A DNA stretch of 44,149 nt, taken from IMG/VR virus record IMGVR_UViG_3300028393_000115, positions 1 through 44,149 of that record. One strand, written 5' to 3'. The notes under the pieces were generated by a model. The model saw only the letters and a list, made by a program, of their open reading frames with translations. It searched no databases and was not told the origin of the DNA. Origin of the DNA: a virus. Made by a program: the position numbers and the translations under genes. How positions within the stretch are numbered: the stretch's first letter is position 1; every line of letters begins with the position of its first letter. Below are positions 14,897-21,987 of the stretch, piece by piece.

Positions 14897-15015
14897 AGCC
14901 TATGCCTTTCATTACTTCCGCCTATCTTGAGATAGTCGTCAATTGCGTAGAATGCGTCTCTAATTGTCTTTGTTTCATCAGAATCCTTTGTTTTCTTGTT
15001 CATCTCGTTTGCCAT
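14812..15015 (-). CDS. 67-aa charged protein
   Basis: Its ATG shares bases with the resolvase stop (TAATG). Lys/Glu-rich helices at both ends (NKKTKDSDETKTIRDAFYAI; TLEKGKEGNR). Function unknown. Confidence 0.6.
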   Translation of the reverse strand: MANEMNKKTKDSDETKTIRDAFYAIDDYLKIGGSNERHRLWIQKEILRVKLIVDYDQTLEKGKEGNR

Positions 15016-15491
15016 TACACTTGGCTCCTCTTAAACTCGTGGTACTTGGCAATTGCAAACGCTGAACGCTTGTCGCTCGCTCCCCGTAGAAGGTATAGCG
15101 GGTCGCCCTTCTTGCTAGAAGGCCCGTAGATAGATTCTAAGCCAGCCCTGAGCGTTGTGTCGTTGAGCTTGCCGCCGGCAGTGATCCATTGGCCATATTC
15201 GCGGCGTGTGTAGATTGCAAGGGACAAGCCCTCGTATATGGCAACCCTTTTCAACTCCCCGATAAAGTACATCGTCTGAATCGACGATTCGCCAACCGGG
15301 CGGCCTTGGCAAGAAAACCCCTCAAGTGCAAATTCGTGAGGTTTTGCCCAGGGAGATTGCATGATTTTCACGAGTTCGGCGTTTTCAATCTTGTCGGCCA
15401 TTTGGATGTTTAAAGTCTTGCTTTGATCGCATGCAATTATCATGCACATGCCGCTGTGTGTGCTTCCGGGGTCGATTCCGATGATTATCAC
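15015..15491 (-). CDS. RuvC-like Holliday-junction resolvase, 158 aa
   Basis: From the GTG at 15491 (GTGA overlap with the upstream stop) the protein opens IIIGIDPGSTHSG, the first RuvC acidic motif (D7). The second acidic residue is in EFALEGF (E57). The C-terminal ASDKRSAFAIA segment (D140) matches the final acidic motif. It resolves branched DNA before packaging or after recombination. A longer reading with 11 more residues overlaps the upstream gene and is less likely. Length fits phage RuvC. Confidence 0.85.
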   Translation of the reverse strand: MIIIGIDPGSTHSGMCMIIACDQSKTLNIQMADKIENAELVKIMQSPWAKPHEFALEGFSCQGRPVGESSIQTMYFIGELKRVAIYEGLSLAIYTRREYGQWITAGGKLNDTTLRAGLESIYGPSSKKGDPLYLLRGASDKRSAFAIAKYHEFKRSQV

Positions 15492-15829
15492 GGTTGTAAC
15501 CCCGGAGAGGGCAACTTGGGGCAATCTAAGGCTTTTAGATAGTACAGAAACAGGGACAAAGCGGTGATTCCGTTCGTGCTAAGTATCGGATATCTCACTT
15601 TGGAGGGAGAGTGGTCAGGGAAAAAGAATTGAAGGCTCAGGCAATCGGCTGTGACCTTGGTTTTTTTGTTGATCACGATATCCCAGAGCAAACTGGTTTT
15701 TTCTAGTTCCGATAATCTTCCCTGATATTGCGAAGCGGCCTCTGAGAATTCGGTCATTGCGCTGAGAAGTCTGTCGTGTTCAGCACGGTCCATGTACTGA
15801 TAGTACAGTTGGTTAATGTGGATTATCAT
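15488..15829 (-). CDS. 113-aa early protein, unknown function
   Basis: ATGA-coupled to the DUF3310 gene and GTGA-coupled to the resolvase. N-terminal helix (QYMDRAEHDRLLSAMTEFSE), then a mixed region. No family was recognised. Confidence 0.65.
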   Translation of the reverse strand: MIIHINQLYYQYMDRAEHDRLLSAMTEFSEAASQYQGRLSELEKTSLLWDIVINKKTKVTADCLSLQFFFPDHSPSKVRYPILSTNGITALSLFLYYLKALDCPKLPSPGLQP

Positions 15830-16140
15830 TCATCCACCGCCTTTCTACGCTTAATTTCCTGATTAAGATACCAAATCGCCTTTTCCAAGTCTTCAATTGC
15901 GTTGCCCTTCAGGTCTGCACGCCATATATATTTCATTGCATTCCCAGTGTTAAACATCATGTGTTGGGTAATATCAATGCATTCAACGCCTGACGGGTGG
16001 CTTGTATAATGCTTCGGGTGGTTGATCGGGTCAGATGGAATCGGCACTGTTGCCCAACGATATTGCAGATGATTATCACTTTCGGCGTTAAACTTTGCCA
16101 AGAGTTCGTCTAATTCCTCTTTGCTCATGATATCGCTCAT
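15826..16140 (-). CDS. DUF3310 (SaV-like) protein, 104 aa
   Basis: The diagnostic core is present: INHPKHYTSHPSGVECIDIT and GNAMKYIWRADLKGNAIEDL, followed by EKAIWYLNQEI. This family occurs in many phage early regions and has been linked to nucleotide handling; its activity is not settled. The first 18 residues (MSKEELDELLAKFNAES) are not part of the family core and are nearly repeated at the start of the upstream gene. Confidence 0.85.
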   Translation of the reverse strand: MSDIMSKEELDELLAKFNAESDNHLQYRWATVPIPSDPINHPKHYTSHPSGVECIDITQHMMFNTGNAMKYIWRADLKGNAIEDLEKAIWYLNQEIKRRKAVDE

Positions 16141-16373
16141 TTCTGCTCCCCCGTATACTTCTCGAACTTACCCAATTCCATAATAGACATCGGGATTGAT
16201 CTATTAATCAGAAAGGCTTTAGCACTATCTGATGTCCACACAGCAATATGACCACTAGAACTTTTCTCATACTCACCCGTCTTATGAATCTTCCTACACC
16301 ACACAACAGGCCGTGACTCATCGACTACGGCATTAAACTTTGCCGCCAGTGCGTCTAATTCCTCTGTGCTCAT
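16137..16373 (-). CDS. 78-aa protein sharing its N-terminus with the DUF3310 gene
   Basis: Start at the ATGA overlap with the DUF551 copy upstream. N-terminus MSTEELDALAAKFNAVVDES is a close relative of the DUF3310 N-terminus (MSKEELDELLAKFNAES). The rest (VVWCRKIHKTGEYEKSSSGH) is unrelated and unassigned. Confidence 0.65.
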   Translation of the reverse strand: MSTEELDALAAKFNAVVDESRPVVWCRKIHKTGEYEKSSSGHIAVWTSDSAKAFLINRSIPMSIMELGKFEKYTGEQK

Positions 16374-16630
16374 GATATCGGCCTCCAATGTGTAGGCGTC
16401 TTGCCGACCTCTTGCGAAACTGGCCGAATGCATTTGCGGAAGATGCACCAGTATGCCGTTTTGCAATAACACCACTGCGGAGCCTCCCACTGCCGAGCCT
16501 CAGAATATTGCGCGTAGCGAAACTCGAACTCCTCGCCGCTGTCGCTGTCGGCATCCATGCGGACAAACACCGTCTGCCCCACTTCTGGAAGCTTTGCTGG
16601 ATCGTCTGTGATCTCAATCCATTCACTCAT
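16370..16630 (-). CDS. DUF551 paralogue 3, 86 aa
   Basis: Opens MSEWIEITDDPAKLPEVGQT and closes PVSQEVGKTPTHWRPIS, the DUF551 signature (Trp near the start, TH/TRW near the end). Start chosen at the ATGA junction with copy 2. DNA and protein similarity to copy 2 is very high. Function of the family is unknown. Confidence 0.8.
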   Translation of the reverse strand: MSEWIEITDDPAKLPEVGQTVFVRMDADSDSGEEFEFRYAQYSEARQWEAPQWCYCKTAYWCIFRKCIRPVSQEVGKTPTHWRPIS

Positions 16631-16887
16631 GCGATCGGCCTCCAGTGCGTGGGCGTCTTGCCGACCTCTTGCGAAACTGGCCGAATGCATTCGCGATAAC
16701 TACACCAGTATGCCGTTTTGCAATAACACCACTGCGGAGCCTCCCCCTGCCAGGCCTCAGAATATGGCGCGTATCGAAACCCGAACATCTGCCCGCCGCC
16801 GGTGTCGCCATCCATGCAAACAACCACTGTTTTGCCCAACTCCGGCAATGTTGCCGGATCGTCAGTGATCTCGATCCATCCACTCAT
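16627..16887 (-). CDS. DUF551 paralogue 2, 86 aa
   Basis: MSGWIEITDDPATLPELGKT at the start and IRPVSQEVGKTPTHWRPIA at the end; same length as copy 3 with no gaps. The middle varies (VCMDGDTGGGQMFGFRYAPY versus VRMDADSDSGEEFEFRYAQY). ATGA-coupled at both ends, so the three copies form one translation unit. Confidence 0.8.
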   Translation of the reverse strand: MSGWIEITDDPATLPELGKTVVVCMDGDTGGGQMFGFRYAPYSEAWQGEAPQWCYCKTAYWCSYRECIRPVSQEVGKTPTHWRPIA

Positions 16888-17219
16888 GATACTGGCCTCC
16901 AGCGCGTGGGTGTCTTGCCTGTCTCAAGCGAAACAGGCCTGATCGACTGACAAAAAACACTCCAGTAAGCTCTCTTGCAATAAAACCACTCCCATTCTTC
17001 GGGAATCCGCCCATCGCGCAATCCAAACTCCTCACCGCCGCCACTGTCGGCATTCATGCGGAGAATCACCGTCTGCCCTATTTCCGGTAGCGTTGCCGGA
17101 TCGTCAGTGATCTCGATCCACACCGGCTCTGGCTTCGCTTGCATCAGGTTGTAAACGGTCAGGGCCGCAGCCTTGGCCTCGCCATGCTCCAACGATGCGA
17201 TAAAATCAAGCGGTGTCAT
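16884..17219 (-). CDS. DUF551 paralogue 1 with N-terminal extension, 111 aa
   Basis: Residues 34-111 (WIEITDDPATLPEIGQTVIL ... GKTPTRWRPVS) are DUF551. Unlike the other copies it has an extra 33-residue helical N-terminus (TPLDFIASLEHGEAKAAALT). Its core is more diverged, so it is probably the parent from which copies 2 and 3 arose. Confidence 0.8.
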   Translation of the reverse strand: MTPLDFIASLEHGEAKAAALTVYNLMQAKPEPVWIEITDDPATLPEIGQTVILRMNADSGGGEEFGLRDGRIPEEWEWFYCKRAYWSVFCQSIRPVSLETGKTPTRWRPVS

Positions 17220-17463
17220 TTGTTGGCTCCTCGTTAGCCTGGATCTTCTGGATCATGGCTAGTAGTAAAGTTGTGGGAATAGTGATCTTTTCGCGTTTGT
17301 GTTGTATCTGATAAATTGCACAACGCTTCCATCCATCAATAACTTCTGGTGTCAGCAGTTCTTTCTCAATCGTTGTCTCTTCGCAACCGCAGCAATTCGT
17401 GCACAAGTTGCAGACCTTGCAAAGGTTGTAATCGCGGTGCTTGTGGCATTCCGGGCAGTTCAC
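17206..17463 (-). CDS. Zinc-ribbon-like protein, 85 aa
   Basis: GTG at 17463 with GAGGA upstream, eight bases after the stop of the preceding gene; a longer ATG frame overlaps that gene. The N-terminal cluster NCPECHKHRDYNLCKVCNLC, TNCCGC has eight Cys and a His, enough for two zinc sites. The rest is helical (VIDGWKRCAIYQIQHKREKI). It may bind DNA or act as a small adaptor. Not assigned to a family. Confidence 0.65.
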   Translation of the reverse strand: MNCPECHKHRDYNLCKVCNLCTNCCGCEETTIEKELLTPEVIDGWKRCAIYQIQHKREKITIPTTLLLAMIQKIQANEEPTNDTA

Positions 17464-17470
17464 TTTGTCC

Positions 17471-17701
17471 TCAGTTCTCGTTTCTTGTGTGCTTTTCAAG
17501 CCGTCGGGTTTTTGGTTGGATGAAACTTGCCTTGAGGCAGGCGTGGCAGTCGCAGCCCGGTACAATCTTATTTTTATGCCTCATGCAATCTGCAAGATGC
17601 TCGATTGAGCTTTGACCGTGAAAAGCCTGGAATCGTTTCTCTATTGTTTCCGCTTTTCTGCGGAATCTCTTAGATATTTGCTCAATTGATGTTTCTTTCA
17701 T
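17471..17701 (-). CDS. 76-aa protein with CDCHAC motif
   Basis: ATGA-coupled to csrA. Basic N-terminal helix (SKRFRRKAETIEKRFQAFHG), then PGCDCHACLKASF, a possible metal site together with the upstream DCMRHK. Function unknown. Confidence 0.65.
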   Translation of the reverse strand: MKETSIEQISKRFRRKAETIEKRFQAFHGQSSIEHLADCMRHKNKIVPGCDCHACLKASFIQPKTRRLEKHTRNEN

Positions 17702-17901
17702 GATTGCTTTTCCTTTTTAGTTCTGAGTTTTGCGTTATCCCGAACTATTGCAAACTCCCTTGGTGCAGATATTCCCATCCTAACTATCTTGTTATGGATT
17801 GGTTCGGCTATAACAACCGTTATTTTTTGTGCTTCTTCATACGTCCCTGGCGGGATCGTTATGAATATTTTTTGTCCGTGCTCGCGACTTAGAATAAGCA
17901 T
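17698..17901 (-). CDS. csrA: CsrA/RsmA-family RNA-binding regulator, 67 aa
   Basis: Starts MLILSREHGQKIFITIPPGT, then ITVVIAEPIHNKIVRMGISA and PREFAIVRDNA: the conserved MLIL(S/T)R start and the GI(S/D)AP-R/K-E-AI-R end that together form the RNA-binding surface of CsrA. A seven-residue upstream ATG is possible, but AAAGGAG sits at the right distance for 17901. CsrA dimers bind GGA in mRNA leaders and change translation or decay; a phage copy could act on host or phage messages. The insertion between strands 1 and 2 is slightly longer than usual. Confidence 0.85.
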   Translation of the reverse strand: MLILSREHGQKIFITIPPGTYEEAQKITVVIAEPIHNKIVRMGISAPREFAIVRDNAKLRTKKEKQS

Positions 17902-17915
17902 TCCTGTCATCTCCT

Positions 17916-18608
17916 TTACCAACGGTTTAAGGCTTCCATCTGATTCTGTGAGTTCTCTTGAATGACTACTGATCTCTTATCAGATGCATTAGAACTAAAC
18001 GGGGTCACGTTTTTGTATTTTCGTAGAGCGGCCCTAGCTATGGATAGCAATTTCTTTTCGCTATCTCGTGTGATATCGCCACCCAATAATTTGATCCATT
18101 CGGCGTGCTTCTCATCAGCAATCCTTTCTTGCTGCCTTCCCCAAAAAATCATTTCTGGTGATGCCTGATCAATTCCAAGGTACTTGAGGCTGTTGGTGCA
18201 TTCGCAACGATAAGTTGATGTCCTCTCGGTAACTTGATTGTTCTTGGTGCAAGTAACTGGCACAATCAGTACGCCAAGTCCTCCGCATATTCCACAAGGC
18301 TTCCATTCCAAACTGTCCATATGCTTCTGCTCTTGATGCACACGGATTGATCGTGGACGTTTTGCAACGAATTCCGCAAACTCCTCGTAAACCCTTTCTG
18401 GCTTGTAACAAGCAATCGCGGCAAACTCGAAAGCGATATCATCGGCCATGTTTTTGTCGGAATTGATGCCCGTCTTTACAACAAGCCTCTTCCATCCCTC
18501 TACCTGCAATGCGAACCAAGATGAGGAAGTGATTTCGGCCATGTCAAAACCACGTCTCTCATAAATCTTGTCGATGTAGTCAATCACCCAATCGTTCACG
18601 GTAATCAT
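17916..18608 (-). CDS. Zinc-binding replication-associated protein, 230 aa
   Basis: ATGA-coupled to the winged-helix replication gene, the usual place for a helicase loader or partner. N-terminal helical domain (residues 1-95). A Cys cluster follows: KPCGICGGLGVLIVP then YRCECTN, DnaJ-like in spacing. The C-terminal part (SEKKLLSIARAALRKY) is basic and helical. No ATPase motif was seen, so a DnaC-type loader is not supported. Function inferred only from neighbours. Confidence 0.6.
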   Translation of the reverse strand: MITVNDWVIDYIDKIYERRGFDMAEITSSSWFALQVEGWKRLVVKTGINSDKNMADDIAFEFAAIACYKPERVYEEFAEFVAKRPRSIRVHQEQKHMDSLEWKPCGICGGLGVLIVPVTCTKNNQVTERTSTYRCECTNSLKYLGIDQASPEMIFWGRQQERIADEKHAEWIKLLGGDITRDSEKKLLSIARAALRKYKNVTPFSSNASDKRSVVIQENSQNQMEALNRW

Positions 18609-19468
18609 TTTGATTCCCCCCTAAACAGTTCACGTCTTTTCAACTTCGCCTGATCTTCCTCCGAATGCTTTACTTGCCGATCTTTCAAATCAGCGATATC
18701 AGGATCAACCCATCGACCATCGTTCCATTGGTCGTCTCGGATCATGCATAACATTCCGATTCTGCTTCGCACCTTTTTTTTGACCAAAGATTCGATGCAT
18801 TTCTTCAAAACAAAGTCGATGAATCCGCTTTTCGATGATTGCTCCAATGTAAACAATGCTGGCACCTTGTTATCCTCGCCGGTTGATCCCAAATACTTGC
18901 TGGCCAATACCGCTTGATCATTTGTGAGTTGCACATACTTTTCGGCCTCCCTCGGCTTCAATCTGGGCCTGTGCAAAATCGGGGTCGTCGTCGTCTCGGT
19001 CGGGTATGTTGTCTCTGAATTACAAAGTAATTCTGAGGGAATATACTGGGTTACTTGAGTAGTATTACTTTTGCACTCCGCAATTTGCGGTGTGCCTCTA
19101 CACTCCGCAATTTGCGGTTTCACATGCTTTTTGGACTCGCACTTGCTAACGGTCGTTTCAAACGATTCCGGCTCAAGCAAATCGATTCTGGTCGAGTACC
19201 ATTGGCCGTTCGGTGTTCTTTTCTGGACTATCAATCCCTTGTGTACCAATACCCGAATCGCCCTGGTAATCGTATCGATTGATACGTTCAGTTCCAGACT
19301 CATCCTGCTAATGCCAGAGTGTAAATAAACCCTTGAGCGATTCGTGGAGTTCTCCCAACCACGTATGTAACCCCAGATCATTGCCTCAATCGGCTTATCA
19401 ACCTGGCCAATTATCTCCATCGGAATAGAGATGTATCGTTGACTCGTCTGCTCTATTTGTGGTATCAT
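18605..19468 (-). CDS. Winged-helix replication initiator-like protein, 287 aa
   Basis: The N-terminal 110 residues (EAMIWGYIRGWENSTNRSRV, then GISRMSLELNVSIDTITRAI, LVHKGLIVQKRTPNGQWY) form a clear winged helix of the phage replication/DnaD type. It is followed by a disordered Thr-rich linker with a repeated (P/T)QIAEC motif and a C-terminal domain ending in a basic tail (DQAKLKRRELFRGESK). It probably binds the origin and recruits host replication factors. The ATG at 19468 has AGGA at good spacing; a GTG at 19528 would add 20 residues. Operator site 3 lies upstream. Confidence 0.7.
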   Translation of the reverse strand: MIPQIEQTSQRYISIPMEIIGQVDKPIEAMIWGYIRGWENSTNRSRVYLHSGISRMSLELNVSIDTITRAIRVLVHKGLIVQKRTPNGQWYSTRIDLLEPESFETTVSKCESKKHVKPQIAECRGTPQIAECKSNTTQVTQYIPSELLCNSETTYPTETTTTPILHRPRLKPREAEKYVQLTNDQAVLASKYLGSTGEDNKVPALFTLEQSSKSGFIDFVLKKCIESLVKKKVRSRIGMLCMIRDDQWNDGRWVDPDIADLKDRQVKHSEEDQAKLKRRELFRGESK

Positions 19469-19532
19469 TTTGATACGTCCTGTAGTGATGAATGGGACGG
19501 TGAACAGCATTTTAATTCTTGCTGTCACAAAT

Positions 19533-19568
19533 GCCCTCAGTAGCCTTGAACGCTACGGGGGCTTTTTT
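19533..19568 (+). terminator. Strong rightward intrinsic terminator
   Basis: On plus: GCCC-TCA-GTAGC, loop CTTGAAC, GCTAC-GG-GGGC, then TTTTTT. The U-run is only on the plus strand, although all genes here are on minus, so it would stop antisense transcription. Confidence 0.7.
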
Positions 19569-19616
19569 GTCATCTAAGCGAGAATCATTACGATCATTCT
19601 GTCAATTACTGTTGTT

Positions 19617-19630
19617 CTGGTCAATACTAG
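19617..19630 (-). promoter_or_regulatory. Operator-like palindrome, site 3 (before replication gene)
   Basis: CTGGTCAATACTAG, between the 99-aa gene and the replication gene. On minus its TTGACC could be a -35 with CAGAAT 17 bases on, a weak match. Confidence 0.5.
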
Positions 19631-19926
19631 GTCCGAAGATTTCTCTTGCGAATCCTGATGATTTCCTGCCACATCCATTTGATCCGTTTTTGTTCGCTCA
19701 GATGCTTGTTAAAAGCATAAGATGTCGTTGTTGCACTTTGTGTAACACCTTCAAACCTTCGGAGCAATTGGTTTAGCTTCAAGACATGAAATTCTTTACG
19801 ATGGCAGATAATCGCCTGTCCGCCAGTCATCGGCACTAGGGTATAGTGGGGACAATTCGCCCCGACGATGACGAACAGACGACTATTTTTTTTCGTACTC
19901 AGGCAGGCAATATCGCCGATAATCAT
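19627..19926 (-). CDS. 99-aa small beta-barrel-like protein
   Basis: ATGA-coupled to the annealase gene. The N-terminal half (IGDIACLSTKKNSRLFVIVG, YTLVPMTGGQAIICHRKEFH) looks like an SH3/KOW-type barrel found in small phage proteins. The C-terminus is basic (SEQKRIKWMWQEIIRIRKRN). It may bind nucleic acid. Not assigned to a family. Confidence 0.6.
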   Translation of the reverse strand: MIIGDIACLSTKKNSRLFVIVGANCPHYTLVPMTGGQAIICHRKEFHVLKLNQLLRRFEGVTQSATTTSYAFNKHLSEQKRIKWMWQEIIRIRKRNLRT

Positions 19927-20729
19927 GCGGCTGAATACTCTTGCGGTGGTAAGAGATCTGCCAACGCTTTCACGGCCTCAATAATATCTACCCGATCATT
20001 GTCGTCTGAAGCGTCGAATAGCTTACCAATGGCTTCACCCTTTTTTTTCCAGTCACCTTCTTTTGCCACTGCCAGCACATCGTAATACGGCAGCAGGTAA
20101 GCAAACAGGTCGTTGGTGAACGTGGCAATTGGTTTGATATTGCCAGCCTTACTACTCTCTTCTAAAGCTGCTTTCATAACAGCACCGATCTTGATTCTAC
20201 AAGGTTTTGAGTCCAGCTCGACTGCTGGTTCTGGTGAGTATTCTATCTTCTTTGCGGATGGGATAGAATCTACTTCTGTTTCGTCAAGCATACCCAAGCT
20301 ACAGATCGATAAAGTAAGCCTTCTTTTGGCCTTGGTTTCGCATTTCAAGTAGGCGTTCGCCAACGCTTCACCCTTGAGGCCAGAAAGCGAGACGGCTCCT
20401 GACGCAATATCGCAACGGTTCTGACCGTCAATGCCTTTAACAGTGACAACAAGCATATCGCCGCCGATAACTTGCTGAGTCATTTCTGTAATAGAGACAT
20501 TCTTTATATTCCGAAGCTGTTCGGCGCAATTACGATTTGCGTAGAGAACCAGTTTTCCATTGAGAACCATATAATCAAATGGTTTTGTCAATGGATTGAT
20601 TCCCAGTGATTCGCAAACAGTCATGTAATATTTGATTCTTTCGGGTGGAGACAGTTTGGATAGGTCTCCACCAATCAACGCATTTTCAATCTCGACGGGT
20701 AGCCATCCTGAGTTTTCAGTTGACATCAT
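19923..20729 (-). CDS. RecT/Bet-like single-strand annealing protein, 268 aa
   Basis: The segment CESLGINPLTKPFDYMVLNG, KLVLYANRNCAEQLRNIKNV and AYLKCETKAKRRLTLSICSL matches the pattern of RecT/Redbeta-superfamily annealases: an opening G(L/I)NP block, a substrate-binding barrel, and a Lys/Arg-rich ETKAKRR helix. It would pair ssDNA made by the YqaJ nuclease at 13.1-14.0 kb. In most phages the pair are neighbours; here about 6 kb separates them. ATG-ATG start with AAGGA upstream; the second ATG has better spacing. RecT-like assignment is probable, not proven. Confidence 0.65.
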   Translation of the reverse strand: MMSTENSGWLPVEIENALIGGDLSKLSPPERIKYYMTVCESLGINPLTKPFDYMVLNGKLVLYANRNCAEQLRNIKNVSITEMTQQVIGGDMLVVTVKGIDGQNRCDIASGAVSLSGLKGEALANAYLKCETKAKRRLTLSICSLGMLDETEVDSIPSAKKIEYSPEPAVELDSKPCRIKIGAVMKAALEESSKAGNIKPIATFTNDLFAYLLPYYDVLAVAKEGDWKKKGEAIGKLFDASDDNDRVDIIEAVKALADLLPPQEYSAA

Positions 20730-21048
20730 CTATTCCTTCTTCTTCTTGGATACTGTTCTTGCCAATGTTGGCAACCACCTTACCGAACATGGAAATCTGA
20801 TCCATGTTGACGATCACCGTACCTTGATCGATCTGAACAATCCGTTTTGATTCCCAATCAACTTGGAAAAACTCATCGCCTCGGTCAGTCCTCATCTGGA
20901 TTATCCCAGGCTTAATACATGCTTCGTGAAGAAGAGAAAAAATCTCTTTCTCAAGGCTTTCCCACTCATATTGAATGGATTTAGATTCGTTAGCGCACTT
21001 TTCAGCTCGACTGATAAGAATTCCCATTTGCAAAGATACGTCCTGCAT
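20716..21048 (-). CDS. 110-aa early protein, unknown function
   Basis: Starts MQDVSLQMGILISRAEKCAN after GGAG, which stands directly behind a terminator-like hairpin. Helical N-terminal half (WESLEKEIFSLLHEACIKPG), beta-rich C-terminal half. It overlaps the annealase start by 14 bases. No family was recognised. Confidence 0.65.
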   Translation of the reverse strand: MQDVSLQMGILISRAEKCANESKSIQYEWESLEKEIFSLLHEACIKPGIIQMRTDRGDEFFQVDWESKRIVQIDQGTVIVNMDQISMFGKVVANIGKNSIQEEEGIDDVN

Positions 21049-21058
21049 GGTTCACTCC

Positions 21059-21088
21059 AAAAAAGGAGCCATGTGGAAACATGGCCCC
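21059..21088 (-). terminator. Intrinsic terminator or attenuator inside the early operon
   Basis: On minus: GCCATGT-TTCC-ACATGGC, then TCCTTTTTT. It separates the first early gene from the second and lies just before the GGAG of the latter, so readthrough may be regulated. Confidence 0.7.
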
Positions 21089-21095
21089 AGATTGA

Positions 21096-21305
21096 TCAGG
21101 ATGGACTGTTCTTAGTGAAAATGTTTGCTAAAATTGCGTCCTTTGCCTCAATTGGCTGTTTTAGAAACCAGTCGATAACCTGTCCGCAGAGCTTTCCAGG
21201 ATTCACTTCCCGCAGTTGGCTTGTTGGATTCTTAGCTAAATGACGAAGTTGTTCGTCACGTAATAGTTCAGGTCCACCCTCATTGAGCTTGATCGATACC
21301 TGCAT
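21096..21305 (-). CDS. First early gene, 69 aa, unknown function
   Basis: MQVSIKLNEGGPELLRDEQL ... PIEAKDAILANIFTKNSPS. It is the promoter-proximal gene of the leftward early transcript and is followed by a terminator-like hairpin. Such first genes are often host-takeover or antitermination factors, but nothing in the sequence shows this. Confidence 0.6.
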   Translation of the reverse strand: MQVSIKLNEGGPELLRDEQLRHLAKNPTSQLREVNPGKLCGQVIDWFLKQPIEAKDAILANIFTKNSPS

Positions 21306-21379
21306 TCTTTATCGCCTATAATCTGGAATTTTCCAAAATGCTAATGATTCAAATCATTTTGAGCACATTGGACAATTTG

Positions 21380-21409
21380 ATCATAATCTACTTATCATTA
21401 TAAAGTCAA
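21380..21409 (-). promoter_or_regulatory. Leftward early promoter
   Basis: On minus: TTGACT (21404-21409), 18-base spacer, TATGAT (21380-21385). It stands in the AT-rich divergent gap before the first early gene. A second TATAAT lies inside the spacer region. Confidence 0.6.
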
Positions 21410-21471
21410 TCAAAAAATTATAAAGTTCAAAGTTTTTTTCTACCTCTTTTGTTTCTGTTCCAAATTTACTA

Positions 21472-21500
21472 TTGAAGAAGTTTTGTTTTTTGTGTAAATT
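21472..21500 (+). promoter_or_regulatory. Rightward promoter for the integration cassette
   Basis: TTGAAG (21472-21477), 17-base spacer, TAAATT (21495-21500), about 50 bases before the 104-aa gene. It is divergent from the early promoter, with about 60 bp between the two -35 boxes. Confidence 0.5.
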
Positions 21501-21553
21501 AGTTTCAGCGGTCTAGGTTTTGAGAATGCCATGTGTTTTACGGAGCAAGGGTA

Positions 21554-21868
21554 ATGCAGACACCAGTAGATGAATCTCGTCTGACTCATCAGGTAGATGA
21601 GCGTGTAAAACAGAGACTAAAACCATCAGCAGAGTTTAGGCTTCACGCAAATTCTGTTGAGCCTGTGCAAAACGAAATCAGAAAACTTGCTGCTAGGCAA
21701 GTTTTTAAGGGCGAGACTGGAAAGTTGAAGGATCTGATAAACTATACCCTGCTTGCGCTTGTTGCGTATCCAGATTTAGCCGATAAGCTCTATACTGAGG
21801 GTAAAGCAATGTTCAACGAAACACTCAATACAGGAGTTGTTCCAAAACAGTTGACGAACCCGTCATAA
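21554..21868 (+). CDS. 104-aa protein of the integration cassette
   Basis: ATG at 21554 has GGAGCAAGGG upstream; a 7-residue longer frame lacks it. Sequence is hydrophilic and helical (DERVKQRLKPSAEFRLHANS, IRKLAARQVFKGETGKLKDL, then a more hydrophobic LINYTLLALVAYPDLADKL). No helix-turn-helix is clear. As the first gene facing the early promoter and sharing polarity with the integrase, it occupies the usual place of a lysogeny regulator, but the sequence does not prove this. Confidence 0.65.
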   Translation: MQTPVDESRLTHQVDERVKQRLKPSAEFRLHANSVEPVQNEIRKLAARQVFKGETGKLKDLINYTLLALVAYPDLADKLYTEGKAMFNETLNTGVVPKQLTNPS

Positions 21869-21987
21869 TCTATTCGATATGACTTGTTGTACCTAAGCTA
21901 ATCCGTTTGCTTCCCTTATAGGATGTAAACCCTTTAGGATTAAGACTTACCCGCGAGGATTTGTTCCATGCTGACCATTGCGGAAAA

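Noticed and set aside
16370-17219. CRISPR-like array
   Set aside because: Repeats are whole protein genes of 257-bp period, not short repeats with spacers. No CRISPR array was seen in the window.
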